From positions 1 through 64,000 of the forward strand of contig JANQQI010000070.1 in NCBI GenBank assembly GCA_028285085.1: a DNA stretch of 64,000 nt, read 5' to 3'. Below are positions 9,227 to 19,010 of this stretch, in pieces. Position 1 is the first letter of the stretch. Each line of letters starts with the position of its first letter. The translations under genes and the position numbers were made by a program. The notes beneath the pieces are model-generated. The model saw only the letters and a program-made list of their open reading frames with translations. It ran no database searches and had not been told where the DNA came from. This stretch comes from Saprospiraceae bacterium. GTDB taxonomy: Bacteria; Bacteroidota; Bacteroidia; Chitinophagales; Saprospiraceae.

Positions 9227-12200
9227 TGAATCTTAAAAAGATAGTTGAGAACATCTTAGCGATAAAAGGATTTAAAATTGGCCAAAACATTGCAATAACA
9301 GAAGGGAATAACAATATCACTATTCAAGATATTACTAATAGTAGTATTCGGATTACTCAAAGCATTAATGGAGTTGATGTCGAAACGTTTATTACTAAGA
9401 TCATCTCTAAAATAGTCGAAGTTTATCCTTCACATAAGTCGAAAACCCCAAAGATATTAAACTCTATTTTATTTGCTTCTCCAAAAAGGATTATAGGAAG
9501 AACAAAAGAAGTAGGAGAAATTATGTACCGCTTAAATACTAATAATTCTTTGTTATTAGTCAGCGGAGTTGGAGGAATAGGCAAAAGTGTATTAGCAAAC
9601 TACTATTACTCTCTTTTTGAGGATATATATTCTCACATAATATGGCTAACTGGAAAAAAAGACTTGGAAGAAGCACTATTATTTGATGTAAGACTTCTCA
9701 AAAACCTAGGTCTTACCGATAAACTATTGCCTATTTTACCTAGTATTTTAAATTCAAAAAATGATTTACAAAGAGAATATGCAGTTGCGGAAGTTGAATC
9801 AGCCTTAAAAAAATTACCTGCAAAAACTTTGGTAATAATTGACGACGCAAATACAGATAATTTTAAAACAATACAGAGGTGGCAATCAACATTCGAAAAT
9901 TTTCACTTTCTCATTACATCACGAGAAGTTAATTCAAACTTAAATACTTATGAGTTAGGTGTTTTGTCAGAAGATGATGCTTTAGAATTATTTTATACCT
10001 TTTATGGGTACGAAAAAGATGATTCAACTGTAAAATCGATTCTTGAACAGATTCAATATCATACCTTATTAATAGAACTTATCGCAAAAGCAGGAGAAGA
10101 AGGGGCACTACCTTTAAAGGTACTACACAATTTTTTAGAAACAGGATATATTGAACATGAAGGACTGCAATTTGCTATTGATATTAACGAGTTAAAAGAA
10201 AATAATCGGTTACCTGAAGAAGAAAGAATTGTAAATTATATTCAAATTCTATTCAAAACAATTCTTAAACTAGATGAAGATGAGCAAGAAGTATTATCAA
10301 GTCTATCTATACTTCCAACGACCCCACATTCTAAAGGATTACTCTTTAAAATACTGAAAGAACTTAAAAAAAAAGATTCAAGAGCTTTTGAATCGATAGA
10401 AATTCTTAATTCACTTAATTCGCTTCATAAGAAAGGATATTTAGCCCGGGATAAGGGAATATACTCTCTCCATTCATTAGTCGCATCTGCAACTAGAGGC
10501 CATATTAAAATAGACTTAACTTCTAAGGAACAGCTAATTATAAATGTAAAAAACTTACTTCATTTCGCCCCAAACGAAGGCAACCCTGTTGATAAATTTC
10601 CATTTGTCCCTTTTGGTGACGCTCTATTGAAATACTTGCCCCTGCCAGACGGTGAAGCAAATGTAAAGTCCTACACTTCATTACAAAATGAACTCGGACG
10701 AGTTCATAGAGTCTTCGGCAACTATAAGCGTTCGATAAATATAATGGAAGGAGGAATAAATTTGCTTGAAAGATATGGGGATAAATCAAAAAAAACGAAG
10801 TCAATTTTAACAGATAGAATGACTAATTTATCATTAGCGTATTCCGGTATAGGTGATAATCACAAAGCCAAAGAATTACTTGAAGAAGTTATAAATAGAG
10901 ATGTGGATCTTTTTGACATGATTCACCCAGGCATGGTGTCAAACTTATCAGTTATATGTCGAGATTTAGGAGAATATAAACAAGCAGTAGAATTATCAAC
11001 TTTTGCTTTAAACCAATCACAAAGTATGTTTGGCGAAACTGACTTACATACTGCTCATAGCCTTTTTAATCTAGGAATGTGTTATAAAGACTTAGGAGAT
11101 TATGGTAAGGCACTAAAATTAACGACGGAAGCATCCAATCTCTTTGAACGCAAGTTAGGCGTTCAGCACGTAAAAGTAATAGATACATTATTAGGGGTAA
11201 GTATGGTTCATGCAGAGTTAGGAGATTTCAAAGAAAGTTCTCAGATTTTAGAAAGAGTTTTAGAGAATTGTATTAATCTTTTCGGAGAGGATCATCCAAA
11301 AGTTTATAATATTAAAAATAGTCTTGCGATAAACTATGGTGATTTTGGTAAGTATGAAAAAGCCGTTGAAATTCTTGAAGATGTATTGTATTATCAAACT
11401 CAACACTTGGGAGAGGATCACCCCAACCTGCTGGTAGGTCAGAGTAATTTATCTATCTATTATGAGAAAGCAGGAAATTACGAAAAAGCCGCAGAGATTG
11501 CCGAAATTTCATTAAAAAAGTCAATTTCTAAATTTGGCATTGACAATCCTATAATTGCTACGCGAATGACCAACTTAGCCGTTGTTTACAAGCAGCTGGG
11601 AAAACTTGATAATGCAATAAAAATGTTTAAAACAGCTATTGAAATAGATGCAAAACATTTAGGCGAGAATAATATAAAAACTGCAGTTACTCTAAATGGC
11701 TTAGGAACTACTTATGGTGAATTACAGGACTTTGAAAATGCTTTAGATTGTCTGTCTAGATCTTTGAAGATAAAGATGGAAGTATTAGAAGAAAACCATC
11801 CTGACATCGGCATTACTCAATCGAATTTATCAGACATTTATCTTGCGCTAAAAGATTTTTCTAAATCAAAAGCGTTAATTGAAGCTTCTTTAAAAAATGG
11901 GATTCATAATTTTGGCGAGAATCATCCAGCTATTCCCAAAAGGTTAACTAAATTAAGTACAATTTATTACCAAATTGGAAAGCCACAAGAAGCTATTGAT
12001 ATTATTGATAAAGCCATTGTCCTTCAGAAAAAATTACTTGGCGAAAACCATCCTGAGGTAGCTCAACTATATGTCATTTTAGGTTCTATGTTTGGTGGGT
12101 ATAAGCAATTCGATGAAGCTGAGAATTTTTTTCAAAAATCTTACTCGATCTTAAGTTCACAATTGGGTGAAGAAAATTATCACACTCAGAATGTAATAAA

Positions 12201-13155
12201 GCTTTTTCATCAATTACAAATTGCTAAAAAGGATTATGAGAAAGCTCAGAATTCTACTACTAAGATCTTTTTATACACAGATAAAGCTTATGTATTTCAA
12301 AGTAATGGAGACTTTATAAAAGCAAAAGAGTTATATGAGAAAGAAGTAGAACAATTGATAAGAAGATTTGGAGAAAGCCACATCTATACTGCGGAAGCTT
12401 ACATAAATCTCTCAACAGTATATCACGACCTGAAAATGTACCGAGAAGCTATTAGTTTTTGTGGTAAAGGTTATGACATATATCTTGCACAGTTAGGTAA
12501 AGACCACCCTAAAACTTTTGAGACTGAATTTTTATTAGGCTCACTTCAAATGAATATTGCGGCCGATATGATGTTGAACTATCCAGAGCAAAAGCATAGT
12601 AAAAATAATAATTTAGCCCCTATCACAATCGAATATCTGGAAAATTTAGTTAGCTCCACTCATGACAAAAAATTAACCTTACTTGAAAAGATGAACTTTC
12701 AACCTTCTGGATTTAATGATAAAAATCCAATATCAGATTTTCATTATCATAGTTTTGTCAGGTCTTATGAAGCTAAAGAAAGCCAATTTGGAAATGTGAG
12801 AGAAGAAATCAGACTCCATCAAGGAAGCCAATCCTTTACATCATCTTCTGATGCTAGTTTAAATGATGGAAACTTATCTACAATTTCATTTGTATTATCC
12901 GTCATGGATAAAGATGAGTTAAAAAGATATCAATCATATTATGAAAAGAAATTTCCCGAATTTTTGTTTGATGGAAAATATAAGCCTGACCTGGAAAATC
13001 AAGGGGAATTTATAAAAGAGGTTGAAAAATTTAAAGTTTTTAAGTTATCAGATTCGGTCGGAGAAACGAAAGCGGGAACACTAGAATTTGCCATCTATTT
13101 ATCTTATGTAAACCTAATGGCATTTGCAGCGGATTTTATGGATAAAGCCAAATGA
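9226..13155 (+). CDS. NLR-like STAND ATPase: amyloid motif, NB-ARC, tetratricopeptide repeats
   Basis: The 1309-residue protein begins with a motif GNNNITIQDITNSSIRIT (27-44) matching the tail of the preceding protein. An NB-ARC-type NTPase follows: Walker A GVGGIGKS (114-121), Walker B LVIIDDA (~202-208), ITSRE (230-234) and a helical winged region. From ~480 to ~1090 there are many ~42-residue TPRs of the kinesin-light-chain type (recurring LGEDHP, NLS/NLA-Y-G-Y-A). The last ~170 residues are unassigned. Proteins of this design are inactive sensors until a trigger binds the repeats, then oligomerise to recruit an effector. The probable role is phage or plasmid sensing with the EAD11-like partner. 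It is the only other gene in this island. Confidence 0.85.
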   Translation: MNLKKIVENILAIKGFKIGQNIAITEGNNNITIQDITNSSIRITQSINGVDVETFITKIISKIVEVYPSHKSKTPKILNSILFASPKRIIGRTKEVGEIMYRLNTNNSLLLVSGVGGIGKSVLANYYYSLFEDIYSHIIWLTGKKDLEEALLFDVRLLKNLGLTDKLLPILPSILNSKNDLQREYAVAEVESALKKLPAKTLVIIDDANTDNFKTIQRWQSTFENFHFLITSREVNSNLNTYELGVLSEDDALELFYTFYGYEKDDSTVKSILEQIQYHTLLIELIAKAGEEGALPLKVLHNFLETGYIEHEGLQFAIDINELKENNRLPEEERIVNYIQILFKTILKLDEDEQEVLSSLSILPTTPHSKGLLFKILKELKKKDSRAFESIEILNSLNSLHKKGYLARDKGIYSLHSLVASATRGHIKIDLTSKEQLIINVKNLLHFAPNEGNPVDKFPFVPFGDALLKYLPLPDGEANVKSYTSLQNELGRVHRVFGNYKRSINIMEGGINLLERYGDKSKKTKSILTDRMTNLSLAYSGIGDNHKAKELLEEVINRDVDLFDMIHPGMVSNLSVICRDLGEYKQAVELSTFALNQSQSMFGETDLHTAHSLFNLGMCYKDLGDYGKALKLTTEASNLFERKLGVQHVKVIDTLLGVSMVHAELGDFKESSQILERVLENCINLFGEDHPKVYNIKNSLAINYGDFGKYEKAVEILEDVLYYQTQHLGEDHPNLLVGQSNLSIYYEKAGNYEKAAEIAEISLKKSISKFGIDNPIIATRMTNLAVVYKQLGKLDNAIKMFKTAIEIDAKHLGENNIKTAVTLNGLGTTYGELQDFENALDCLSRSLKIKMEVLEENHPDIGITQSNLSDIYLALKDFSKSKALIEASLKNGIHNFGENHPAIPKRLTKLSTIYYQIGKPQEAIDIIDKAIVLQKKLLGENHPEVAQLYVILGSMFGGYKQFDEAENFFQKSYSILSSQLGEENYHTQNVIKLFHQLQIAKKDYEKAQNSTTKIFLYTDKAYVFQSNGDFIKAKELYEKEVEQLIRRFGESHIYTAEAYINLSTVYHDLKMYREAISFCGKGYDIYLAQLGKDHPKTFETEFLLGSLQMNIAADMMLNYPEQKHSKNNNLAPITIEYLENLVSSTHDKKLTLLEKMNFQPSGFNDKNPISDFHYHSFVRSYEAKESQFGNVREEIRLHQGSQSFTSSSDASLNDGNLSTISFVLSVMDKDELKRYQSYYEKKFPEFLFDGKYKPDLENQGEFIKEVEKFKVFKLSDSVGETKAGTLEFAIYLSYVNLMAFAADFMDKAK

Positions 13156-13351
13156 TTTATTTGGGGATTTAAATAGTGCAGTTTAAGATTACAAATAGGT
13201 TTCTATTTTGAAAGGTTCAACGATAATAAAGAAAAGACCTAGAAGCTCCATAATAGTTTAAGTCATCCAGCAGAGGAGTTTAAAATTCAATTTATAGCTG
13301 GTACTAAAATGGGTAAGGCTATAGTTGGGGCAGGGAAAGGTAAGCTTAAAT

Positions 13352-13361
13352 TGTTTGAACA
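13352..13361 (+). promoter_or_regulatory. Single TGTTTGAACA site near right end of first island
   Basis: This 10-mer equals the unit that is tandemly repeated at 46370-46390 beside the second integrase. It lies ~46 bp inside the tRNA-derived repeat at 13408, where an integrase arm-binding site would be expected. A single copy could be chance, so confidence is modest. Confidence 0.35.
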
Positions 13362-13368
13362 AAAGAAA

Positions 13369-13398
13369 AAGGAGTTACAACTTTCGTTACAACTCCTT
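13369..13398. terminator. Hairpin terminator before att site
   Basis: Arms AAGGAGTT and AACTCCTT enclose an imperfect inner stem, with GATTTT following on the plus strand. It would terminate transcription from the NLR operon just before the tRNA-derived repeat. Confidence 0.55.
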
Positions 13399-13407
13399 GA
13401 TTTTCAG

Positions 13408-13455
13408 TAGCGCGGGGGAGACTTGAACTCCCGACCTCAGGATTATGAATCCTGT
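13408..13455 (-). other. att site: 48-bp tRNA(CAT) 3'-half repeat
   Basis: On the minus strand this reads as the anticodon stem-loop (loop TTCATAA, anticodon CAT), variable loop, T-arm (GGGAG-TTCAAGT-CTCCC) and acceptor 3' strand (CCGCGCTA) of a Met- or Ile2-type tRNA. No D-arm or 5' acceptor strand follows, so this is a duplicated half used as an attachment site. The same 48 bp recurs exactly at 46221-46268. An integrase gene begins ~165 bp to the right, the usual position for a tRNA-targeting island. Confidence 0.88.
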
Positions 13456-13554
13456 CGGAAATATTTTCAAAAACACACAAATACCTCTTTATCAATTAAA
13501 TACAAATACACTATTTTCATAAAAACACGTATAAAACCATAAAAAAACACCATT

Positions 13555-13574
13555 TGTTGTACCTATGTTGTACC
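13555..13574 (+). promoter_or_regulatory. Putative integrase arm-binding sites (two TGTTGTACC)
   Basis: Two TGTTGTACC units lie 11 bp apart between the att repeat and the integrase gene. The identical pair lies at 46150-46169, just inside the other end of this element. The integrase has an N-terminal arm-binding domain, and paired repeats one helical turn apart near both ends fit its binding sites. Confidence 0.6.
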
Positions 13575-13619
13575 TGAGATTCCGTATCTTGGGGTAACCA
13601 AAGCAAAATTCATAGGTAT

Positions 13620-14831
13620 ATGGCATCAATAAAAGTAGTCCTGAGAACCAAGAAAAATGCCCACGGGCAATTTCCCATAGCGGTGAGAATCACCAAAAAC
13701 AGAAAGACCAGTTTTCTATATACGGGACAGTACGTTGATACGAAACATTGGGACAGGAAAACCCAACGGGTCAAAAAATCTCACCCCAACTCCACTCGTC
13801 TTAATAACTACATCACACAAAAACTAGCCGAGGCGAACGAAAAGCTGTTGGAAGCAGAAACCACCAAAGAAAGGGTATCGGCGCAACAAATTACCGAGCA
13901 GATAAAAAGCACCAATAGCACGACCACCTTTTTCGTATTGGCAGAAACGTATATTGCCCAGCTAGAGCAGAACGGTAAGTTCAGCAGAGTGAATGCCGAA
14001 AAACCACGTATCAAACATTTCAGGCAGTTTCTGAAAGGCAAAGACGTTCCTTTCGAGGACATCACACCTGTGCTGCTCAAGCAGTTCCAAGCCTACCTCA
14101 AAGGCACGAGAAAGATTAGTGAGCGTACCATTGTGAATCACCTCATTGTTATCCGCACGCTGTTTAATCTCGCCATCAAGCAGAGCATAGTCGAGCAGAA
14201 GTACTACCCTTTTGGCAGAGGTGGTATCAGTATCAAATTCCCGCAGTCGATCAAAATCGGGCTGACGATGGAAGAAGTAACAGCATTGGAGCAAATAGAA
14301 CTTGATGTACCAGCACAGCACCATGCACGAAATGTATGGCTCTTTTCTTTCTACTTTGCAGGCATGCGCATCTCTGATGTCCTCAAACTCAAATGGTCAG
14401 ATTTTACCGACGGGCGACTCTACTACAAAATGGGGAAAAACAGTAAAGCCCTATCGCTCAAAATCCCAGAAAAAGCTGCGGCTATATTAGAGCAATACAA
14501 AGCCGACCAAAACGGGACAGATGACTATGTCTTCCCAGAACTCAAAAAGGCTGATCCAACCAGCCCGAGGGATATACAGCTCAAAGTGACTAATAATACC
14601 AAGACGCTTAACAAGCATCTCAAACGAGTTGCGGCGAAGATGGAGTTGGATAAACCACTCACCACGCATATTGCTCGGCATACCTTCGGTGGGATATCAG
14701 GGGATAGAATACCTGTGCAGATGTTGCAGAAGCTGTATCGACATTCGGATATCACGACGACGATTAACTATCAGAAGGCGTTTATTTATAAAGATGCGGA
14801 TGATGCGTTGGACGCGGTGTTAAATACTTAG
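13620..14831 (+). CDS. Tyrosine recombinase (island integrase) with arm-binding domain
   Basis: The 403-residue phage/ICE-type integrase has an N-terminal arm DNA-binding domain (~1-90), a SAM-like core-binding domain (~105-195) and the catalytic domain with R250 (GMRISDV), HIARH (350-354), H374 and the nucleophile Y384 in TTINYQ. Adjacent to the tRNA-derived repeat at 13408, it should integrate and excise the 13408-46221 element at the tRNA(CAT) 3' end. It is clearly homologous to the integrase at 46403, with an almost identical C-terminus (KAFIYKDADDALDAVLN), but the two carry different putative arm-site repeats. Confidence 0.94.
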   Translation: MASIKVVLRTKKNAHGQFPIAVRITKNRKTSFLYTGQYVDTKHWDRKTQRVKKSHPNSTRLNNYITQKLAEANEKLLEAETTKERVSAQQITEQIKSTNSTTTFFVLAETYIAQLEQNGKFSRVNAEKPRIKHFRQFLKGKDVPFEDITPVLLKQFQAYLKGTRKISERTIVNHLIVIRTLFNLAIKQSIVEQKYYPFGRGGISIKFPQSIKIGLTMEEVTALEQIELDVPAQHHARNVWLFSFYFAGMRISDVLKLKWSDFTDGRLYYKMGKNSKALSLKIPEKAAAILEQYKADQNGTDDYVFPELKKADPTSPRDIQLKVTNNTKTLNKHLKRVAAKMELDKPLTTHIARHTFGGISGDRIPVQMLQKLYRHSDITTTINYQKAFIYKDADDALDAVLNT

Positions 14832-14844
14832 GATACACAAAATT

Positions 14845-14872
14845 ATATCAATAGTGTCGTTACAATTGATAT
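14845..14872. terminator. Inverted repeat after integrase gene
   Basis: ATATCAAT and ATTGATAT form a perfect 8-bp inverted repeat with a 12-bp spacer, 14 bp after the integrase stop. It could be a weak terminator or an operator for the downstream methylase. The remaining ~180 bp to 15053 is AT-rich with no gene seen. Confidence 0.35.
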
Positions 14873-15053
14873 TGCTAAACTTTGTATGATTTTTGCTCAT
14901 TAAAAGGGTGGAAAAATTGTACTTTTAAGCCATACGAAGATGTTTTGGAGTTGGAGTAAAGCCGTTAATAGAAATGAGAAAACACTCTATCTTTCAGCAA
15001 AATTGAAATATTTTGTTTATACTGTTGCAATATTTCGTTAATTTGGGGCATAT

Positions 15054-18000
15054 TTGCATCAATTTAGTAAACATTTTGTTTATCGAAAAAAGACAGTCGG
15101 TTTGCCAAAGAAAAACATCCTTTCCCTTGATTACACTGTCCAAAATGGTCTCTTTTTCACTTCGAGCACCACTTGGAAGGATGTTTTGTCTTTCAAGACT
15201 CAGCAAGCTATAGAGAAAATTAACCCGTTAGCATTTTTCTGCTTCAAGAACGAGCCTCTAATTCTATTCTTTCACAACCCCGCGGATGAATTATCGATTC
15301 ATAAACTTTGTTGGAATTTTAACAAAGCACCAATCATAGTTTTTCTTAGAGGCAAAGATGTCCCGATCTCAGAAGATGGAAATGAATTAGTAATAAAGGT
15401 TAATGAAAAAATAGAAATCTTTAATAGCTTTCATCTTAATGAAAACACTGGACTTTTAAGAGAGCTTGAAAACGCTGACATTAGAGAGTTTTCATACTGG
15501 AACATTGTTTCAGGCGAAATATGGGAGCAATATGCTTCTCAGTTTAAACCTGAAAATAAAGTTGACTACAAGCTTCTGAAAAATATAGGTGATGCAAGGA
15601 TGAAGCTGATTCAAAACATAGATTCAAATGATGCTTCCTTAATTGCCAACCGTATCTTAGGTCGACTGATATTTGTCCGATACTTAATTGATAGAAAAGT
15701 AAAGATCAACTTTTCGGACAGAGACTATCTCTCAAAAGAGGATTTAACCCAGATAATATTAGAGAAAAATCAGTTATATAAACTATTTTACCATCTCCAA
15801 GACATATTTAATGGTGACTTATTCCCCTTTGTGAATAGTACACAATCTAATCCCAACAGCAGCTATGAACAAGATCAATTATCGAATAATAGTCTAGAAC
15901 TTATTAGTCGTCTTTTCAAAGGCGGAGATGTTATTTCTGGTCAACTTTCGTTGTTTCATATCTATGATTTTTCCGTAATCCCAATTGAGCTAGTTAGTAA
16001 TATTTATGAGTATTTCATGGGAGCAGAAAAGCAAGATAAAAACAAAGCTTTCTACACACCTCCTTTTTTGGTTGATTACCTTGTTAATGAGACAGTCGAT
16101 CCATTTCTTAGAAATCAAGATACTTGGCATTGCACTACTCTTGATCCAGCATGCGGATCTGGGATTTTTCTAGTTGAGACACTAAGAAGAATAATACTGA
16201 AGTATAAATCCCTCAACAAACATGTAGCTACCAATAATATAAAGAGATTCAAATACGATATCATCAATATACTTACCCATAGTATATACGGAATAGACAA
16301 AGATCGAGAAGCATTAGATGTAGCGATTTTCTCATTATATATCACATTACTTGATTTTATTGAAGAGCCAAAAGACATAGAAGGCTTTAGATTTCCCTAC
16401 TTATATGGTTTCAATTTTTTCGAGGCAGACTTCTTCACTACTGATTTCTCAGAGAATAAGTCGAATGATTTTGTTGAGCGCCTGAGAAGGATAAAACTAG
16501 ATTTCATCATAGGTAATCCTCCATGGGGTAAGGTAAAAGATAGTCCTTACTTAGACTATGCCCAGCAAAGGTTAAAAAACGATCCCGAAGAGTTTGCAAG
16601 GTTAAAAGAAAAGTTTTCTGGACAAAAGGGAGTAAGAAATACGGGGATAAAACTTGTTGGAAATAATGAAATAGCACAAGCGTTCTTACTTAGAACCTCT
16701 GATTTTGCGAATACAGATTCAACAACCTGCGCCTTACTCGTAACGAGCAAAGTACTTCATAATCTACAATCGAATGTCTTTAGAAATTATTTCTTTAATC
16801 ATGTTAAAGCAAAAAAAGTAGTCGATTTCTCTGCTATTAGAAAACATATTTTCTCAAAACCAAAAGGAGCTAAAAACACTATTGGGCCATGCGTATTCAT
16901 AGTCTATAATTGGTCTAACGACAATAATTTAGATAACACAGTTCACCATTATTCCCCTAAATTAAATCAATTATATAGAGTCTTTAAAATACTCACGATC
17001 CAAAAGTACGACTACAAGAAATTTACTCAGGAAAAGGTTATTGATTACGACTGGGCTTGGAAAGTTTTTCTGTATGGTAATGTTTTGGATTTTGACTTCA
17101 TTTTGCATTTAAAAACTAATTACCAAACAATTAGAGAGGCAACCTCAGATTCAAAAAAGTTTATTGTCAGGCAAGGTGTTATTCTTGGAGGGGGTGATGA
17201 TAATGATGCTTCTCATTTAAAAGATTTACCCTTAATAGATACAAATACTAATATCCAAAGTTTTTACGTCGAGGTTTCTTCTAAAACAAGATGGTTTGAT
17301 TCAAATAAAAATCCATGGGATAGGCAGTTTGCGCACAGACCTAAAAAAGAATTATTTGAGCAGGGCTTATTTAATGGAAATGTCCTTTTGACAAGAAAAG
17401 GACTCAATTCAGATTTTAAATGTATATCAGCTTTTACTACGAAAAAGGGAGTATTTAGAGACTCTGCCACAGGTATTAAAGCTTTGAACACCGAAGATAT
17501 TGCGTTCTTAAAAATGCTATCGGCATACCTGAATTCTATATACTTTTCTTACTATATATACAATACTGGCTCGTCGACAGGTATTGAAAGAGAGCAAGTT
17601 CATAATCTAGAGAAATTTTCCCTCCCAATTGTGGAAAATAAAACTCTAGCAGCATTTGTAGATAAAATAACAGAAGTAAAGTCTAAAATCGAGCTACTAA
17701 GGTCTAAGTCAGAAAGTAAAATTCTTGGTAATAAACTTAAAATGGATTTAGACATAGAATATTTAGAATCGATTGCTAAAGGAGTAGAAAGTGAAATAGA
17801 AGAAACTATTCATAAAGCATTTAATTTCTCTGATCAAGAGCAATCATTAATTGATTATACACGGGAAATATCTATACCACTTTTCATGGGAGGTAGTGAA
17901 CCCTTTATTAAAGTAGACCAAGGGTGTCTAGAGAAATATGTAGCAGTGTTCGAAGACTACTTTGGGCATATTTTTAATCAGCAAGGAAAATACTTTAGAA

Positions 18001-18314
18001 TAGATATTTTCCAAAGCCACTTTATGGTTGGAGTACAATTCAGCATAGTCAAAAATAAACCTAGAAAAGTATTTAATTACCAAGAAGACAAAAACCAGAA
18101 AAAGTTATTAGATATTTTATCTGTCATCTCATTCGAACAGATAACTGATAAGGTTTTCATACAAAAAGATGTGAAAATAATTAACAAGGACTCTTTCTGT
18201 ATTATCAAGCCTAATGAATATAAATGCTGGCATGAAGCTGTAGCTTACTTAGACTTAAATGAATTCTTGCCAGCTTTGATTCGTCCCCAACAAGCTAAAC
18301 CCCAAACCAACTAG
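15054..18314 (+). CDS. Eco57I-type N6-adenine DNA methyltransferase (restriction-modification protein)
   Basis: This 1086-residue protein has the gamma-class adenine methyltransferase core: a motif-X-like FYTPPFLVDYLV (~333-344), SAM-binding DPACGSGIF (364-372) and catalytic NPPW (488-491). The N-terminal ~320 residues are helical and contain no nuclease motif I can defend. The C-terminal half resembles target-recognition regions of type IIG/Eco57I-like enzymes (INPLAFF-type start, RQGVILGGGDD, late NTGSSTGIE). The next gene starts directly after the stop and encodes a PD-(D/E)XK-like protein, so methylation and cleavage may be split over two chains. The exact start is uncertain. Confidence 0.85.
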   Translation: MHQFSKHFVYRKKTVGLPKKNILSLDYTVQNGLFFTSSTTWKDVLSFKTQQAIEKINPLAFFCFKNEPLILFFHNPADELSIHKLCWNFNKAPIIVFLRGKDVPISEDGNELVIKVNEKIEIFNSFHLNENTGLLRELENADIREFSYWNIVSGEIWEQYASQFKPENKVDYKLLKNIGDARMKLIQNIDSNDASLIANRILGRLIFVRYLIDRKVKINFSDRDYLSKEDLTQIILEKNQLYKLFYHLQDIFNGDLFPFVNSTQSNPNSSYEQDQLSNNSLELISRLFKGGDVISGQLSLFHIYDFSVIPIELVSNIYEYFMGAEKQDKNKAFYTPPFLVDYLVNETVDPFLRNQDTWHCTTLDPACGSGIFLVETLRRIILKYKSLNKHVATNNIKRFKYDIINILTHSIYGIDKDREALDVAIFSLYITLLDFIEEPKDIEGFRFPYLYGFNFFEADFFTTDFSENKSNDFVERLRRIKLDFIIGNPPWGKVKDSPYLDYAQQRLKNDPEEFARLKEKFSGQKGVRNTGIKLVGNNEIAQAFLLRTSDFANTDSTTCALLVTSKVLHNLQSNVFRNYFFNHVKAKKVVDFSAIRKHIFSKPKGAKNTIGPCVFIVYNWSNDNNLDNTVHHYSPKLNQLYRVFKILTIQKYDYKKFTQEKVIDYDWAWKVFLYGNVLDFDFILHLKTNYQTIREATSDSKKFIVRQGVILGGGDDNDASHLKDLPLIDTNTNIQSFYVEVSSKTRWFDSNKNPWDRQFAHRPKKELFEQGLFNGNVLLTRKGLNSDFKCISAFTTKKGVFRDSATGIKALNTEDIAFLKMLSAYLNSIYFSYYIYNTGSSTGIEREQVHNLEKFSLPIVENKTLAAFVDKITEVKSKIELLRSKSESKILGNKLKMDLDIEYLESIAKGVESEIEETIHKAFNFSDQEQSLIDYTREISIPLFMGGSEPFIKVDQGCLEKYVAVFEDYFGHIFNQQGKYFRIDIFQSHFMVGVQFSIVKNKPRKVFNYQEDKNQKKLLDILSVISFEQITDKVFIQKDVKIINKDSFCIIKPNEYKCWHEAVAYLDLNEFLPALIRPQQAKPQTN

Positions 18315-18995
18315 ATGATTATTAAAGCAGAAGAATTTGGCTATGGGAAGGATATACTTTTGATCTATTTAAAAAATGGATTAAAGTTTCTGTTTCAAGG
18401 GTATCAGGTTGTTTTAACTAAGAAGACTTATGATTTAACCAAAGATAGTAGCAACTTAGAGAATATTATCCGTGACGACATTTATAATGAGGCAGTTATA
18501 TTGTTAAACAAAGCTGCATTAGCAAATCGAAATAACCAGTTCCTAAAATTCAGTTTCTATAACGAGAACAGGGATACGTCATCCACAGACGATGTAAAAC
18601 GTTTCGATATCAGCTTAAACTATGACTCAGCTTCATACTTGGGAGATATAATTATTGAGTGTAAGCGATTGTCAAGAAACACTAAGAATAAAGCATACAT
18701 CGATAATGGTATTAATCGTTTCATAACCAATAGATATGGCAATGGATTGCCAATAGGAGGAATGATTGGTTTTATAGAATTAGGTGAAGTAAAAAGGATC
18801 ACAGAAGATTTAACCACTAAGATCAATTCACTTGATTCTACCACTCAGAACTTTGAAGAATTAAAACCATCTTCATCATTATACTCAGCAGAGGATGGAG
18901 ACTACCGCTATAGCTCATCTCATGCTAGAAATCATGATTTAGAAGATATAGATATTTACCATCTAATAGTGGATTTCACTTCAATTATAAGCTAG
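18315..18995 (+). CDS. PD-(D/E)XK-like nuclease partner of the methylase
   Basis: The ATG follows the methylase TAG with no gap, so the two are surely co-transcribed. The 226-residue protein has D98 in RFDISLNY, then a strand ending IIIECK (E115, K117), the D-x(n)-ExK core of restriction-endonuclease-fold nucleases, followed by a helix and strand (GGMIGFIELG). It is too small to recognise DNA alone and probably works with the methylase. Assignment as nuclease rests on this motif and the context. No specific family is recognised. Confidence 0.68.
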   Translation: MIIKAEEFGYGKDILLIYLKNGLKFLFQGYQVVLTKKTYDLTKDSSNLENIIRDDIYNEAVILLNKAALANRNNQFLKFSFYNENRDTSSTDDVKRFDISLNYDSASYLGDIIIECKRLSRNTKNKAYIDNGINRFITNRYGNGLPIGGMIGFIELGEVKRITEDLTTKINSLDSTTQNFEELKPSSSLYSAEDGDYRYSSSHARNHDLEDIDIYHLIVDFTSIIS

Positions 18996-19010
18996 TATTA
19001 ATTAGATTTT

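Noticed and set aside
9226-13155. CRISPR-like direct repeats
   Set aside because: The repeated sequence is TPR-encoding, diverged and in frame; I found no CRISPR array or cas gene in the window.
13408-13455. A complete tRNA gene
   Set aside because: Only the anticodon arm to the 3' end is present; no D-arm or 5' acceptor strand follows here or at 46221, so these are att copies.
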